Source of the DNA: Ulva prolifera
Lineage: Eukaryota; Chlorophyta; Ulvophyceae; Ulvales; Ulvaceae
DNA: 64,000 bases
NCBI GenBank assembly: GCA_023078555.1
Contig: CM041196.1
Span: forward strand, 3,596,001 to 3,660,000
Direction: 5' to 3'
In this document: positions 1 through 12,606 of the stretch, piece after piece
How positions within the stretch are numbered: position 1 is the first letter of the stretch
Layout: each line of letters begins with the position of its first letter
Translations under genes and position numbers: made by a program
The notes under the pieces: generated by a model
The model's database searches: none
The model's input: only the letters and a program-made list of their open reading frames with translations
What the model was told of the DNA's origin: nothing

Positions 1-1867
1 AGAATCAAGCCATGTGATGAAGCCCCCTAGGTCGCTGTCATTGCTGTCGAGATGTTGTAGAACACACTTGATGGCCGATTCTTGATTCAAGATGGTGAGC
101 GCTCGGGTGGGGTACTCGATCGGCGCAATGAGATTGTGCTCTTTCTTTTCCCACGCAAACGCCCTCGCAGTTGCCTCCGCCACCTTGCGATTGGCTCGCA
201 CAGCGCCTCTGAGCCACCCAGCGCCCGACCCCTTGCAAGAGTCCGCGCCCATCGCCCAGACACTATTCTGCACACGCCACACCCATTGTGAGCTACAATC
301 CGAACACCGGATCTTATCACTCAGTGCAACGACCTAACACGAAGCACAATGCATCAATCGATGGAGAATCGAAGGAATGCAGGGGCGCGCTCACAGTGAA
401 TTTGTCATCATACCAATACCACACGACCGTATATGCAAACATGCACTGTAGGACCTCATGCAAGCGAGCGTCACCTAGAGCAAGCCTACAACCACCGCAT
501 TTTGGGAGCCAGCGTGATCGAGGTTGTAAATAGACGCCTTGCCCCTCTTGTCGCCCCCCGCAGTCGCACACAACCCTCCGGTCGCCATTGGGGCCTTGCC
601 ACGTTTACTCCCACGTGTCTTGGCAGTGGAAGACCGTTTCTTGCGCGGCTTTTGAGGTGCCTTTTTGGCCTTTCTAGGACCATGCTTGCGGAGCTTGAGG
701 ATTTCGGCTTCTACCTAGACACATGGTCTACTCTAACATACCCTGGATACCACGTTCACAATCCTGCAAAGAAAAGCGTCACATCCAACGTACCCGCTTT
801 TCACAATCACACAGCGACCGTATTGGCTACGGATTGCCTGCGCCAAAAGACCATGTATCTCACACAAAATCTACCAAAACTACCTTCAACTCGGCTATCA
901 ACGAACGCATGTAAAAAAAACACACACGATAGACAACTCCACAAACCCCACCGTTCATGTCACTTCAACCACGCTCGCGATTCAAAGTCCACACGACAGG
1001 AGACCAATGATGATAGAGGGGTCACACCATTTTGTTGATGTACGGTGGCGGTCCCTGGCACATACTCACCACTGCCATGAGGTCTTCAAACCTGGGTTGT
1101 GGCACGGGCCGCATGAAATATGTCGTTTTGTGGTCTATGGGAAGCTCCCAGGCATCGTGGCAGTCTTCGACAGCGCTACCATCCTTCGTCATCGCTTCGG
1201 CAGGGACGCCGTCCACCATGACAATGTTGATATCCTTGTGTGCCAAAGGCTCATGCACGTCCTCCCATCCATCTTTCATCTGCTGCAGCTCATTGACAAC
1301 AGAAGCAAACAGTGGGCTACTAGGGAGCACATGGTAGTGCACACACGCATCATGATGATGTGCTGATACGTAGGACCTCGCTAGGTCGAGGCCGCGACTG
1401 GTTGATATATACAGGTTGCAGTCATTTCTGGTGGCCTGTGCTCGCCACCCAACACGGTGCACCTCGCCACCCCCAATGGCAACGATGTCCAGTGCATCCG
1501 CACATAGCATAGGATCTGCCACGCATGGCTGTGATAGAGGACGCGGGACATGGGACGTGACTTCAGTGAAGAACTTGGCAAAGCTCTTGGCGAACTTTTG
1601 CCTATCAGTGCCAGTGCACAGGAATAGACTTGTGTCGTCGTGCTGGTCAAGGAGACGCTCCCTCCCGAGTTTGGTGGGCACAACCCACGCCTTCATCCAT
1701 GGGAACCACACTTCAAAAATGTCGTCATGGATGCTCTGATCCACCCATCTCACCCCCGCTCCGGGTTTGCAGTTGCGGCTGCAGTGACCCATGCAGTACA
1801 CATGCACTATTTCGTCCAATTTCTTCCTCCCCCTCTTGGGTCTAGGCATGGTGATCCTATAACGCAT
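1..1867 (-). CDS. Gene B, copy 1 (three exons, cut by window start), unknown function
   Basis: Minus-strand gene with exon 1 at 1867-1070, exon 2 at 714-475 and exon 3 from 267 past the window edge. Exon 1 starts at a Met (1867; a second Met lies 6 codons on, before PRPKRGRKK) and ends phase 0 at GTG|GTGAGT. It has a Cys/His cluster (YCMGHC) and a conserved AWVVPTKLGRERL stretch. Exon 2 opens after a TAG acceptor, is very Lys/Arg rich (likely nuclear or nucleic-acid binding), and its last codon before the GTGACG donor is TAG, where the 43-kb paralogue has AAG. Exon 3 starts after GTGCAG. All junctions are phase 0 and the exon order is the same in the paralogue. No family is recognised. The sequence is identical to copy 2 over this stretch. 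Confidence 0.6.
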
Positions 1868-1996
1868 TTACAGGTGAAAAGATGTCATGGACATGTTGTA
1901 TCGAAAGGACGAATCGATTTGTGCATTTGCTGACCCAGACCACGGCCTGTTCGGTGGTGGCGCATCCCGAGAGCAAATTCTTACAGTACATCCGCC

Positions 1997-2089
1997 GCAC
2001 AAAAATTCAAAATTTTTGGCCACGGCCATCGCAATATTAGGACATAGTACGTCGCGATGTCGCAGGCCAAAAATTTTGAATTTTTGTGC
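1997..2089. repeat. Perfect 25-bp inverted repeat upstream of gene B
   Basis: The arms at 1997-2021 and 2065-2089 are exact reverse complements (GCACAAAAATTC... / ...GAATTTTTGTGC) around a 43-bp loop. The AT-rich arms sit in GC-rich DNA about 130 bp before the gene B start. It could be a very short MITE, a transcription-related hairpin or a matrix-attachment-like site. I see no target-site duplication. The same element is at 21194-21286. Confidence 0.75.
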
Positions 2090-3975
2090 ACTTCGAGCAA
2101 GCCCTCGTAGAGGACAGCCACCTGATTGCACACCCGCACACACGACAACCCCGACAGTTCCGATCAGGTGAACACACCGCTCCAGTACGAAACAAACAAG
2201 TGCGAATCATCTGAAGGCGCTCGTTCGTTTGGACTACTACATGCGACGCCGATCGAAACCAATGAACTGTGCTGCTCGCCGAACAGGCAACCGCACAGAC
2301 GAGCACACCACCGCAGTCCGATGCGCGAGAGCACCGAGTATGAGAGCCGATGCAAACAAAATCGGCAAAGTGGCGACGAAGCTGCATACCTCTGAGTAGC
2401 GGTTTCGTTAAACGACCAGGAGACAGAACCAGTGCTAGAGCCAGCTACAGCGCTGTGACCAATGCTGTCGAACTTCCGTGGAAGAGGCTACAGTACTACC
2501 ACAGACAGGACGCTATGCCTCGTTGTCCGTAGGTTGTTTCATGTGTACATGGGTCCAGGTCATCGACGGGACCCGTGCGCTGAAAGGCTAAGGTGGCGAC
2601 GGGTGCAGCCGAACTGGACAGCGACATGGCGCGGGCGGAACGTGCACCCGTCAAGACAACAGACACTCAGGCCGAGCTGCTGTTGCCTGTCTGTGCTTTG
2701 CAAAAAAGAGGGTGCATTCTGCATCGCTTCGGTCGTTCTCCAAGCATTCCCTGCCCGCGACTCGCCCAGGCGGCTGCCTGAAGAGCTATAGGTCGCAGCC
2801 GGAACAATAGAACTTGCAAGTCATTCCTATGCTGAGGTCGTCGCGCTGGACGTCGCTTGTGACAATTGTCCGAGAGCTGACAAACAAGGAGCACTGACAC
2901 CGAAGCATCCGCTGCAAGGATGCGCCAGGACGACGCCCCCACGAGGCGCACCATTGCCAAATACCAGTTCTTTGATACAGCAGGTACTTGCATGCCTCGG
3001 CTGCCGCGGCATCCGCATGGTTGGGCCCTCTGCAAGGCAGCTGCTGGTCCGGGCGCAGACACTGGTCATCAGCTTCAGCTGCATCTCCTTGCTTGTGATT
3101 CATTGCTAAATTCTGCTCATGGAACTGTGCAGATTTACTCCAATTTTAAGTGGGAATCTGTCAAATGAAGTTGATGTATCTCCAGCATTGCTGGAAGGAA
3201 CGACATTTGCTGCTCTGAAAACTTCCAGAGTTGTGTGTCCAGTTGTGCTGCCATTTGTGAGCAGTGTCCATTACCGTTCTTGGATCGAACCTGACAATGC
3301 TCCAGCCACTGCCTGAGCCATTTGTCACACAGGCTCCACAGGTTGTGTGCCTTCTGTTCTTCCAATGTGTTCGTTATGACTCGGGCCAGAACAGCCCACG
3401 GCTGAAGCCAGAACAACCCAGTGGAGTCAACCCAATCGAGAGTTCATGACGCTTGCATCCACAGTACATGTGCACAGCATCTACAACACCATGGCCACCG
3501 CAGTGGTGTGGCGCGTCGATGTGGCAACCTACCAGCCGTGGAACCGGCTGCAGCGTGGCGTTGCACACCCCCACCGCCCCACCCAAGCCAGCAACACCGC
3601 TGCGACACCGCTGTTGCCTCTTGAATGCCCCCGAACACATGACATTGTGGTTATGAGTGTTGTTAATTATTGATTTGGTGCTGGCAGTGGCGGCGATGCA
3701 ACTGTGCAGTTCACCGTGCACTGTGTTCTGCCCCAGATATTACACTATTCTATTAATATAACATATAGCAGTATTGGCTGTTCCCGTGCACCTCTTGGTG
3801 CTCAATCACATCGGGCTGCCACAGCTGCGGGCAGTTGCAATTGCACAAGCGTGTAGAAAGCTCATTCACGCAATGCGCAAGCAGTCCCGCGTCACAATGA
3901 TGATGTGACAGTACAACAACTTATTGGGCACGAAACAAACGCATTCACTGTACCCCCACCTCCGCAAAGGCGCAG
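2090..3975. other. No convincing gene
   Basis: Only short overlapping frames on both strands, with no splice-consistent exons and no paralogue elsewhere in the window. It is identical to copy 2 up to about 3630, where the first indel between copies occurs (one extra C here). Confidence 0.5.
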
Positions 3976-5111
3976 ATGCGAGCAGAGCTGAAGGCTGCGG
4001 AGTTGCGCCGTCTCGGTCGCGAGCAGGAGGCGGCTTGCAGTGCAGGCTGCACCGGTCGTGTTGGCTGGCACGTTCAAGGCGAGCGAAGCCTGTGTGTTCC
4101 GGTGTGCCCCCAACGCCCGGTGCCGGCTGCCCGCCTGTGAGCAAGCATGCATGTGTATCAAGCCGTATCCTTCCCGGCATCGCCTGTGGCCTGTGCAACG
4201 GACCTGAGGGAGGGCATGTGGGTGCAGGCACGAGGATGAGGTGGGGCAGCAGATGGTACAGCGGCTGGAGGGGTTCGTGTACAGCAGCTGGGACGAGGCC
4301 CGCCTGCAGGTGGGGGAGCAGTATCTGCTGACCTCGGGGCTGGGCCCGAACTACCCGAGGGGGTCCGTGTGCGCCGTCGCGTGCTTCGAGCGTGCGCCGT
4401 GCGCAAAGGTCGTGCGTGACGCGGTAGCATCCTTCGAGGTGTTCACGAAGGATGCACATGCACGCGGCCTCGCCTGGGACGGGGTACATTACAGTGTCGG
4501 CGGCGTTGCCGGCCCCCCGGCGAGCAACAGCAAATGCTCGATGTGGTGCGGCGGGTGGCGCAGCGGTTTGTCGAAGAGCATGGTGACGGCGGCTACATCA
4601 CAGTGCCGAGGTGCCGCATCGCCATGGCGTCCGGGTCCGCGGGCACACGGCAGGTGCTGCCCGTCGTGGAGGCCATTGTGTCCGAGGAGGGCGCGCTGGT
4701 TGCGTGCCGGATGCAGATGCCGCTGGTGCCGTCGGTCGTGCGCATGGCCAACTCCATGCTCAGCGCGACCGTGGTCGACCAGCGGCTCGTGGTGTACTGC
4801 CCTAGTGTGGGAAACGTGCACATGTCAGCGGAGGCGCATGCGGCGCCTCTGCTGGTCGCTCTGACCCGTGTGCAGTCCATCGCGCGAATAGCCCTGGCGA
4901 AGGACTCGGACTGGCACGACGAGGTGTTCAGTGCGCGGGGTCCTTCGAGAGCCTGACTGCGGACGTGCAGCAGTGGGCGCAGGGGCTGCGGTACTGCCGG
5001 CTGTACCACTGCCAGTCGCTCGGTTATGATGGCGGGCGTGCGCAGCCTCGTGGATCTCATGACCACGATGCAGAGCATGTGATGCAGCTGAATTTCGGCT
5101 ACTTCTATTGA
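3976..5111 (+). pseudogene. Orphan PIF1-like helicase C-terminus, copy 1 (frameshifted)
   Basis: Counterpart of the intact two-exon gene at 23172-24308. Exon 1 is 3976-4101 and exon 2 is 4228-5111. Against copy 2 this version has an extra T near 4035, lacks one C in the C-run near 4515 and lacks one T near 4944, so exon 2 breaks into three frames. The segment with the VALTRV motif-VI-like sequence (near 4854-4870) is still readable. Because such indels also occur in noncoding DNA of copy 1, assembly error is as likely as real decay. Confidence 0.6.
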
Positions 5112-7473
5112 TGTAGAGTGGCACCGACGGGCCTGTTAGCTGTAGCCACTGTGCAGGCTGTCATGTAAAGTGTGTGACATGTGCACATGACTCGGCGGGT
5201 TCGGCGGGTTCGGCTCAGCATGATGCCGTCCGCGACGAACGTGTCGCTATGGGATTCTTTGACTTTACATGTACGCAGCCGGGTTGGTGATGGAATGCGC
5301 GCGCCTGTCTTGGGCATGTACACCGTGTATGGCATGTATGGCATGTACACGCGACGTGATGCTGATTGCCACAGCGACCGTTGCCATGATCAGTTATGTG
5401 TGGATTGCGTTTTTTCTACCTGACTCGCACCGTGGGTGCATTGGACAGGCGAGCGTGCCAGATGCAGCTGCCAGATGCGACGTGTACGGCACGGGCCCGT
5501 CATAGGCGCGGGAAGCACACGGTAATACACGCCAACGACCGCTAATCACCACCGTGTTGTGTATTGTAAGACCTCGCACCGGCTGCTGCCAGCGTCACGT
5601 CTTCGTGTAGTCGGTGCTGCGAGCTGCTGCAACACCGACCTGCCCTGCCGGATACTGTATCGGCCTACTGACTCTGTTTACCTAAGATTGGTCCACCTGA
5701 TGCAGTGGCGTGGAGTATACCGTCGCGTGGACGGCGCTCTCACACTCTGGAAACCTTTCTATGACAGCTTCTACTCAAGCAAAGGCGGGATGGCCGCCAC
5801 GCACACGATACACATTGACTATGTGTGTTATCGATGAAATGTTGGTGTGGCAGTTACAGCAGGCGTGATTGTCACGACTCTGTGGGCATCGACAGCCAAC
5901 CGCATTGCTAACGAGGTGACAAAAAGTCGCACTGCTTTGATGCCAACCGAATTTGTCAGCATCGCGCAAACGGCGCCTGGTATGTTTGAGGATGGGTTGC
6001 ATTGTGACGACTCTCGTGTCGTGGCGCACACTCGGCGTCCGTCACCGTGGCATGCACTGTGGCAACATGTGGACGCCAGGCACGCTGATAGCGAGTCGGT
6101 CGGGGTTCGACACTGCACATGTTGTGGCTTACGCAGCTCCGCGCAGCTTCGCGGCTTACGCCGCTGATGCGTAAGGGCCCTGTAACCCCGTGCAACACCG
6201 CAGCTACGTGCAGCTGCGTTCAGTGCGGACGGATGCGATTCGGTTTCAGTGTTTGTTTTTTTTGCAAATAACGTGCAGTGTGACCAAAGATCGTGCGTGC
6301 CGTGCCGTTCGGTCCCAATTGTGAAAACGCGGCCATGCAGACCTGCCAGTGCGTGCGTGGCGCTGTTCCGCCAACCCGATCGTTGTGGTTCGTGACAGCA
6401 GCACCGTGGCGTAAGGGGCTTCTCGAATCCGAAGAGTTCAGCAAGCCCCTCACGCCACTGCTGCGGGCTGCCGGGTCGTGTCAGCACCACTTCACACACG
6501 TGTGTTATGCGGTGGACACAGCTGCAATGCTTGCAAGACAGGACGAGGGACACCGAGGCTGATGCCATATCAAGCATCAACGCCACCGCCTGCTCTGCAA
6601 CGGCGTGCGCACGCCAGGTCTGTTGGAGACGGTGGGCGGTGCGAATCACTCACCAGACCAGTAGCAGCGGCCGCACAAGAACCAGCGAGGGCTACGTATG
6701 TACTCCGGTGTATATATATATATTCTAGCGTCAATCTGTTGTTCTTGTGCGCTGCGATACCGGGGACAAAACACATCGAGCACAGGCCTACCTCTCGAAA
6801 CAGCCTGTAATGAAAACATCACGCACGCTGCAGATGCACAGAAAAGCAGGATTGACGAATGGCAGGCGTGGCTGCAGCTACTGTGCTGCAGCATGCCACA
6901 ACACAGTCCGTCGTGCATCGCGTTTGCAGCCCCAGCGTGGCGAAGGGCACAACGCGCCGTGCACAGGCACGCCTTTGACGCCGCCATTGCCGGCCTGTAG
7001 CAGGACACCCAAGAAACAAAAGTCATGCACTGCTTGTCGCTACCCTTCCTCTACAGCTGCATGTCACACCTCCATTGTCACAGGTTCTGTACAGCGCTCA
7101 CCTCGAGTTCCACAAGTGTTGTCGTCGCGCGTCGTTAACGATACCTCGAGGCGTCGACATGTCGACGGGTGCCATCAAGCCAGGGATGCAGGTGCGTTGT
7201 TTCTCTCTGTCCACAGGTCGCTTGCCTGTGCTTGAAATCCCCTTGTCAGGTCCAGCAGGCTGTCCCTCCTAGCTCGGGTCGGGGTCCAATCGGGTCTGTT
7301 GTCAGCAAGGGCGTCCGCGTGGTACAAATCGAATTGTGACAGCGAAGCAGCCATGATGGTCATTTTAATCCGGTCCTCAGGTTTCGATCCGTCGCATGTA
7401 TGACTACAACACCATGTCATGGGCATGGCATGCATGCTTCAGTGTCATGCTAGATGATGCCTTGTGACGGCAG
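5112..7473. other. No convincing gene; small repeats
   Basis: No splice-supported coding region. It holds a (TA)n run near 6711-6724, one unit shorter than in copy 2, and an inverted repeat CTTACGCA...TGCGTAAG around 6127-6174. A short ATG frame at 7159-7191 ends in CAG|GTGCGT and could be a tiny first exon, but nothing confirms it. Confidence 0.4.
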
Positions 7474-7824
7474 GTGTACCGCCATTGCACTGCTGCCGAT
7501 GCGCAACGACTAGCGCGCATCCCCGGCGCCTCGAAGTGTTACTGCGAGCATATGGTGCAGCGTGGCTGCATGTATCGCGACGTGGTCACGGTCCTTGCGG
7601 AGCAGCCGATCGTTGTCTACTGTTTAGATGTACATAAGCAGCCTCTACACCACTGTGCTTTACACAACAAACTTTCGAAAACTCACTTCAGCCTCTCAAA
7701 TATTGCCGCACATTGTCCTTTGTTGCTAATCTGCCTTCACCGACGCTTCTGGGAGCAGTCCGGCAGTAAAAAAGCGTGCCAGCCATTGAAGCGGATCCAG
7801 CCGAAGCGCAAGTGGGTCGCATGA
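7474..7824 (+). CDS. Hypothetical 116-aa ORF, copy 1
   Basis: An open frame preceded by a possible acceptor (GACGGCAG), with Cys/His-rich sequence in its first half (KCYCEH, RGCMYRD). Identical at 26667-27017, but this part of the duplication has few differences anyway, so identity is not evidence of selection. No family recognised; it may be a terminal exon or noncoding. Confidence 0.2.
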   Translation: MYRHCTAADAQRLARIPGASKCYCEHMVQRGCMYRDVVTVLAEQPIVVYCLDVHKQPLHHCALHNKLSKTHFSLSNIAAHCPLLLICLHRRFWEQSGSKKACQPLKRIQPKRKWVA

Positions 7825-8136
7825 GGGATGACATCAGCAAACAGCACATGAAAATATTTCGGAGAGAATACTGGTGTGCTGGGTCAGCTCACGCTTTGTT
7901 CCATCCTTACACGATGCTATCAACACCACAACCACTGTGGTGCCAATGGCCTTTTAACACAAGGCAATACACAAAATGTATACTAACACGACCTCGAAGC
8001 TTCTTTGGTGGGTGTGTAGCGTAGTGCGTCTGTGCTGGATGGACTTGGGTGGGCCGTTGCCCGGAGCAGATGGGTGGTTGCAGCTGCTGGGTTGCATAGT
8101 AAAGCTGCAGTACAGCATATAAATGCTGCTGCTGCA

Positions 8137-9640
8137 TCAGTGTAGCTTGTTCTGGTGGCTCGTGCATGGGCGCAGCATGTTGCTGATGTGAATGTAGCGA
8201 TCGGTGTTGCAGCACAGATTGATTGTCCATCTGCTGAGACTGCAGTTCTTGGTTGCATGAATCTCCCCGCAATAGCTTTGTGGAGGCATTGGACACGCAG
8301 ACGGCTGCCTGTTGCATCGGCTGAGACTGCTGTTGGTGCAGTGATCCTTGGGGCTGCGATGCAAGCGGTTCCTGCAGTACAGTTGTCGCTGTTCTGCTGC
8401 TTTGAGCATCTGACTTTGCTGCTGCCGGCGCTGCCTTAGACTCTGCCTGCTTGCCACGCCTGGCCTTAGCACCCCTGCACTGGTTTTGGAGCTCTTGCTG
8501 TTCTGGAAGGCTTGTTGGTCTGCTGGCAAGTTGGGCACTTGCGGACCAGAACCTCGCGCTGGTTCGGTGGACTGCAGGGCTGCCTGCTGTCCTGCGGGAT
8601 GCTGCTGCTTTTGTCCCTTTGATGGAGGCTCCAATGCCTCCAGAAAGCTCTTGTGTCGTTTCAGGGAAGCTGTGGATCCCTGGAACTGCTGTTGCATCGG
8701 TGCAGGGGCTTGTTGGCCTTGCGCTGCTTGCACATCCTTACGCATTGCTGCATGGGCTGCGTTTCACGATGTCAATTGTGCCTGCTGTACATGAGGTTGA
8801 GAGAGTGATATCATGTCGAAGCAGGCTGTCAAATCCTGGAGAGCTGCTTCATGTGCATGGGCTTGTGCCTTCTCACACACTGGGGTCTGCAGTGGCACTG
8901 AGTGTGCTGGATCTGGGGACTGTTCAGCTGGAAGCTGCCCCACTGCAGAACATGGGGGCCCTGGCCGGGGGAGGCATCACGTGTAGAAGTGAGAGCTCTG
9001 ATGCTCTCGGTCAGGATGCTGATGTCCTCGCGGTCGCATCCCCCCACACATCCGAGTTTTGAGCCCAACAACCTCACAATCAGTCTGTCTGTTTCAAGAT
9101 TGTCGTTGCTGAGGGTCAGTAGGGGATGCTAGCTGGTGCTCGCAGGCTTGCCCGCTGCATGGGCCTTGTTGCGCGAGCAAGCCGCAAAGCGCAGCTGGGG
9201 CTCAACCATGATATGTTCTTGTCTGGTCAGGTCTGGTGTCAGAACCGCGACCACCTGAAGACCTTCACGATTGCATTCTGGACCTTGGCTTCACGCTGCT
9301 ACCTGCTGTGTCAGTGTTGCATGGCTGTAGTGTAGACGTGGCTGCTGCAATCGTGATGTGGGCCACATCATCTGTGTCGGGCTCTGGCTCGGGTGGTTGT
9401 GCTTGCCACAGCACTGGAGCCTCTGTGTCATCAAGAGAGTCGTCTGTTGAACATGCTGGTCCGTCAGCAGCTGGAGCCATACCTGAGACAGCGCTCGAAA
9501 ACGAGCTGAATTGAATTTGTGTGCGTCACCCAGATTGTCACAAACAGCTTTCTGTGCCTTGGCATTGTTGCGCTGCCTGCAAGCATAATCTTGTCTAGGA
9601 TCAGCACATGGAGCCACAAATTGGCAGGCCTACGCACACA
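8137..9640 (-). pseudogene. Gene C (Gln-rich ORF), copy 1, frameshifted
   Basis: Counterpart of the intact 499-codon frame at 27330-28829. Single-base differences from copy 2 (extra G near 8758, shifted GGGG/CCC runs near 8945 and 9120-9170, changes near 9270-9300 and 9480-9570) split it into several pieces. The Gln-rich C-terminal 200 codons (8137-8745) stay open. Confidence 0.5.
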
Positions 9641-9769
9641 GCTTGATACACTCTTGACGTCAAAGTCCTTGGATCATACCATCCTGACTTTGCAATTCTC
9701 TCTGACATAGTCTTTGATCAATGCATTCCAGGAAAAACCATATGAGCTTGTCCACTCGTAGGCTTCACT

Positions 9770-12554
9770 GCCCATGGGCGCGTAGTGTGGACTTGACCTT
9801 CCAGTGTAGCCCTCGCAGTGTGCCGTGGTGTGGCAGTCGAGGGTGTTCCCGATGCCTGGCCGTCGTAGCCGACGCCTGGCCGACGTAGCCGCGAACTCTG
9901 GCAGTGCGTACATGCGGCAGTGTCCCTGCTGCTGCGACCACTGATGCACGTGTGACGCGAGGTCCTGGAACTGGGCGCGTGCCTCGACGATGTGGGTCGT
10001 GCCACTCTGTGTCACGCGTGAACGCCACGCTCGCGATGGTCGGCACGCGCGTCAGCGCGACGTACAGCGGCGCCGCGTGCGCGTCGCGCTGCTCTGCCGG
10101 ACGTCACCGACCCGGGTGCAATGCACCACGAGGCGCTGGTCGCTGAGCGTCGCGCTCAGCATCGCGTTGGCGTGGCGCACGGCCGACGGCACGACCGGCA
10201 TCTCACCCCCGGCAGGCGACGAGCCGGTCCGCCGCGTCGACGACCGTCTCCACAGCGGGGAACACCTGCTTCGTCCCGACTGCCCCCGACAGGAGGTTGA
10301 TGCGGCCCAGCGGCACGAGCACGCGGCCGGTTCGTGGGCGGTGCGCGGCGAGGAAGTGGTCCCAACACGCGCGCCACGATCGTCTCGGCCTTCGCGGCCC
10401 CGGCGAGTCCATCGGGGCCCTCGAACGAGTGGTACACGCTGGTCCACGCCAGGTCGCGCTGCGCGGCGTCCCGCATGAACACCCTGAAAGCACTCATGGT
10501 TCTGTCCTTCACGCGTGCGGTGCTGACCCACTCGAACTTGGACGCGACGCACACGCAGCCGGTGGGCGCGCGGGAGTCCAGGCCGGTCGACAGCAGGAGC
10601 TGCTCCCCGCATTTGCACTCCATCTGCTCCCACGAGCCACACGTCATGTCCTCCAGGTCTGTCACGGTCGCCTGCCCCTGCTCGTCTCCGACACTGCAAA
10701 TCCGCACGGAACGTGTTGCCGAGGATGCGCAGTGAGAGTGCCATGGGGAGACCGAACACGCGGAACAACGGGGGAGGGGGGGCTGGCGTACTGGAAGATG
10801 TATGCTTCGCTCGCCGCGTATGTGCATGTGGTGATCGGAACGTCTGGCACGACCTGGTCCGTTCCGCCTCGCGACCGGCGCCGCGGAAGCAGATCCTGCT
10901 TCCCTGCGGCGGCGGCGTGTGCCTCCCGACTCAGGGCCCTGCGGGGCGGACTCCATGAACGCGTCGTAGTCGGCACGTTTGCGCAGGAGCTCGAGCACCG
11001 CCTTGGCCTCGGTCTTGGTGGCGGTGACGACCAGCGTCGCCAGGGGCTTAAGGGCCCGTCCGCCCGTCCTTCCACTCGTACGCTGCGTTCACGTGGCCCT
11101 CACCGACACCGTAAGTCCACACCCTTGATCCCGGGTGGTCGTCTGGTTTGGCGGCAGTGCGAGGTTGGGGCTGAAGAATGTGATGTACAGGCTGCTGGGT
11201 GGCGATGTCGACGACCCGTCGGCCGGCCGCGTCCAAATCCTCGGCTGTCCTGCACACCAACGCACGGCCTTGCGTCACGGGGGCGCCGCGCAGAGCAGTG
11301 CGCGGCGGCTGGCGCGAATCGAATGCATGGGTCAGGGGGCGTACGGGTCGTGTAGCAGGCGGTACAGCAGCCCCGCCATGCGGTACTGCCCGTGGAGAAC
11401 CACGAAGTGGTAGTAGTGCAGGGTGTCGCTGGGGAGTCCGAACTCACGCATGAATCGGGTCCACGGCATGACGACGGAGGTGTCCCGCATGTGGACCCTG
11501 CCGTGGTTGTCCACCTCCTTCACGCCGTGCTCCCGACAGGGGCTCTGCTGGGGGTCGAAGGGACAGGATGTGGCCCCACACGAGCGCAGCAGCTGGCGCG
11601 GTGTGAAATGTGCTGGTGCACGGCGTTGTGGGCGCTACGCAGGCGGTGCAGATACTGCCCGAGGAACGGCAGATGGCCTGTACCTCGTCCGAGGACGTGC
11701 AGACGGCGCAGCGCGATGGCCCCGGCGGCCTGCTGCGTGTAGAACGATGGCTGCCCGTAACGCCAGTCGACGCCTCGCATGCCGCTCGCGAGGGTGACCG
11801 TCGGGAACCCCAGGCTGAACCGCATCAGCGCCTTGTGCACCCATCAGGGCGACCTCGTCCGAGGCACGCGCGGGGGCGACCGTCCCGGCCGCCGCTGCCG
11901 GGACCGTCTCGTTTCGGAACGGGGAGCCGTCTGTCGCGGCCGCGATCGCATCGATCACGAGGCCTGACTTGCCGCTGCCGGGGGGGCCGAGCAGGAACAC
12001 GACGTTTGCCGTCCCGCCTGACGGCTGCGCGAGATTGTACAGGTCATGCGCACGCGTCACAACATGCATGGGAATGATCAGAACGCCGTGCCAGTTGCGG
12101 TCGGACGGTGCAACACGGGGAGGCGGGGGTGACAGCAGCACACGCACGGGGCAGGGGGCAGTGACGTGCCTGTGACCATACACAGCCCAAGAGACGGTGG
12201 GTCCGACGGCAGCACACACAGGGGCAGCAGCAACATGACGTGTCTGCGGTGCATGCATGCTATGGAGTCGCACCCAGCCCGTGATCGGCATGACCTCCCT
12301 CCCGGGGCTTGTGCTGTGAGGGTGGTCCGCGACGGTTGCGTAATACCGCAGCGGGTCGCCGTCGACGTCGAGTGCACGCTGGAGAGCTTGGGTTGTCCGG
12401 CGGGGGGTGCGGGCGGTCCTCGTGGATTCGGCCTTCAATCCGGGGCCACGTGTGCATGGTTCGCCTTGCCGCCCCGACCGCCGGCACTGCGGCGTCGTGT
12501 GCATCGCCTCCACCGCCATCGTCATTGTTGCTGTCGTCGCCACCGCTGCCGTTG

Positions 12555-12606
<52 letters not shown>

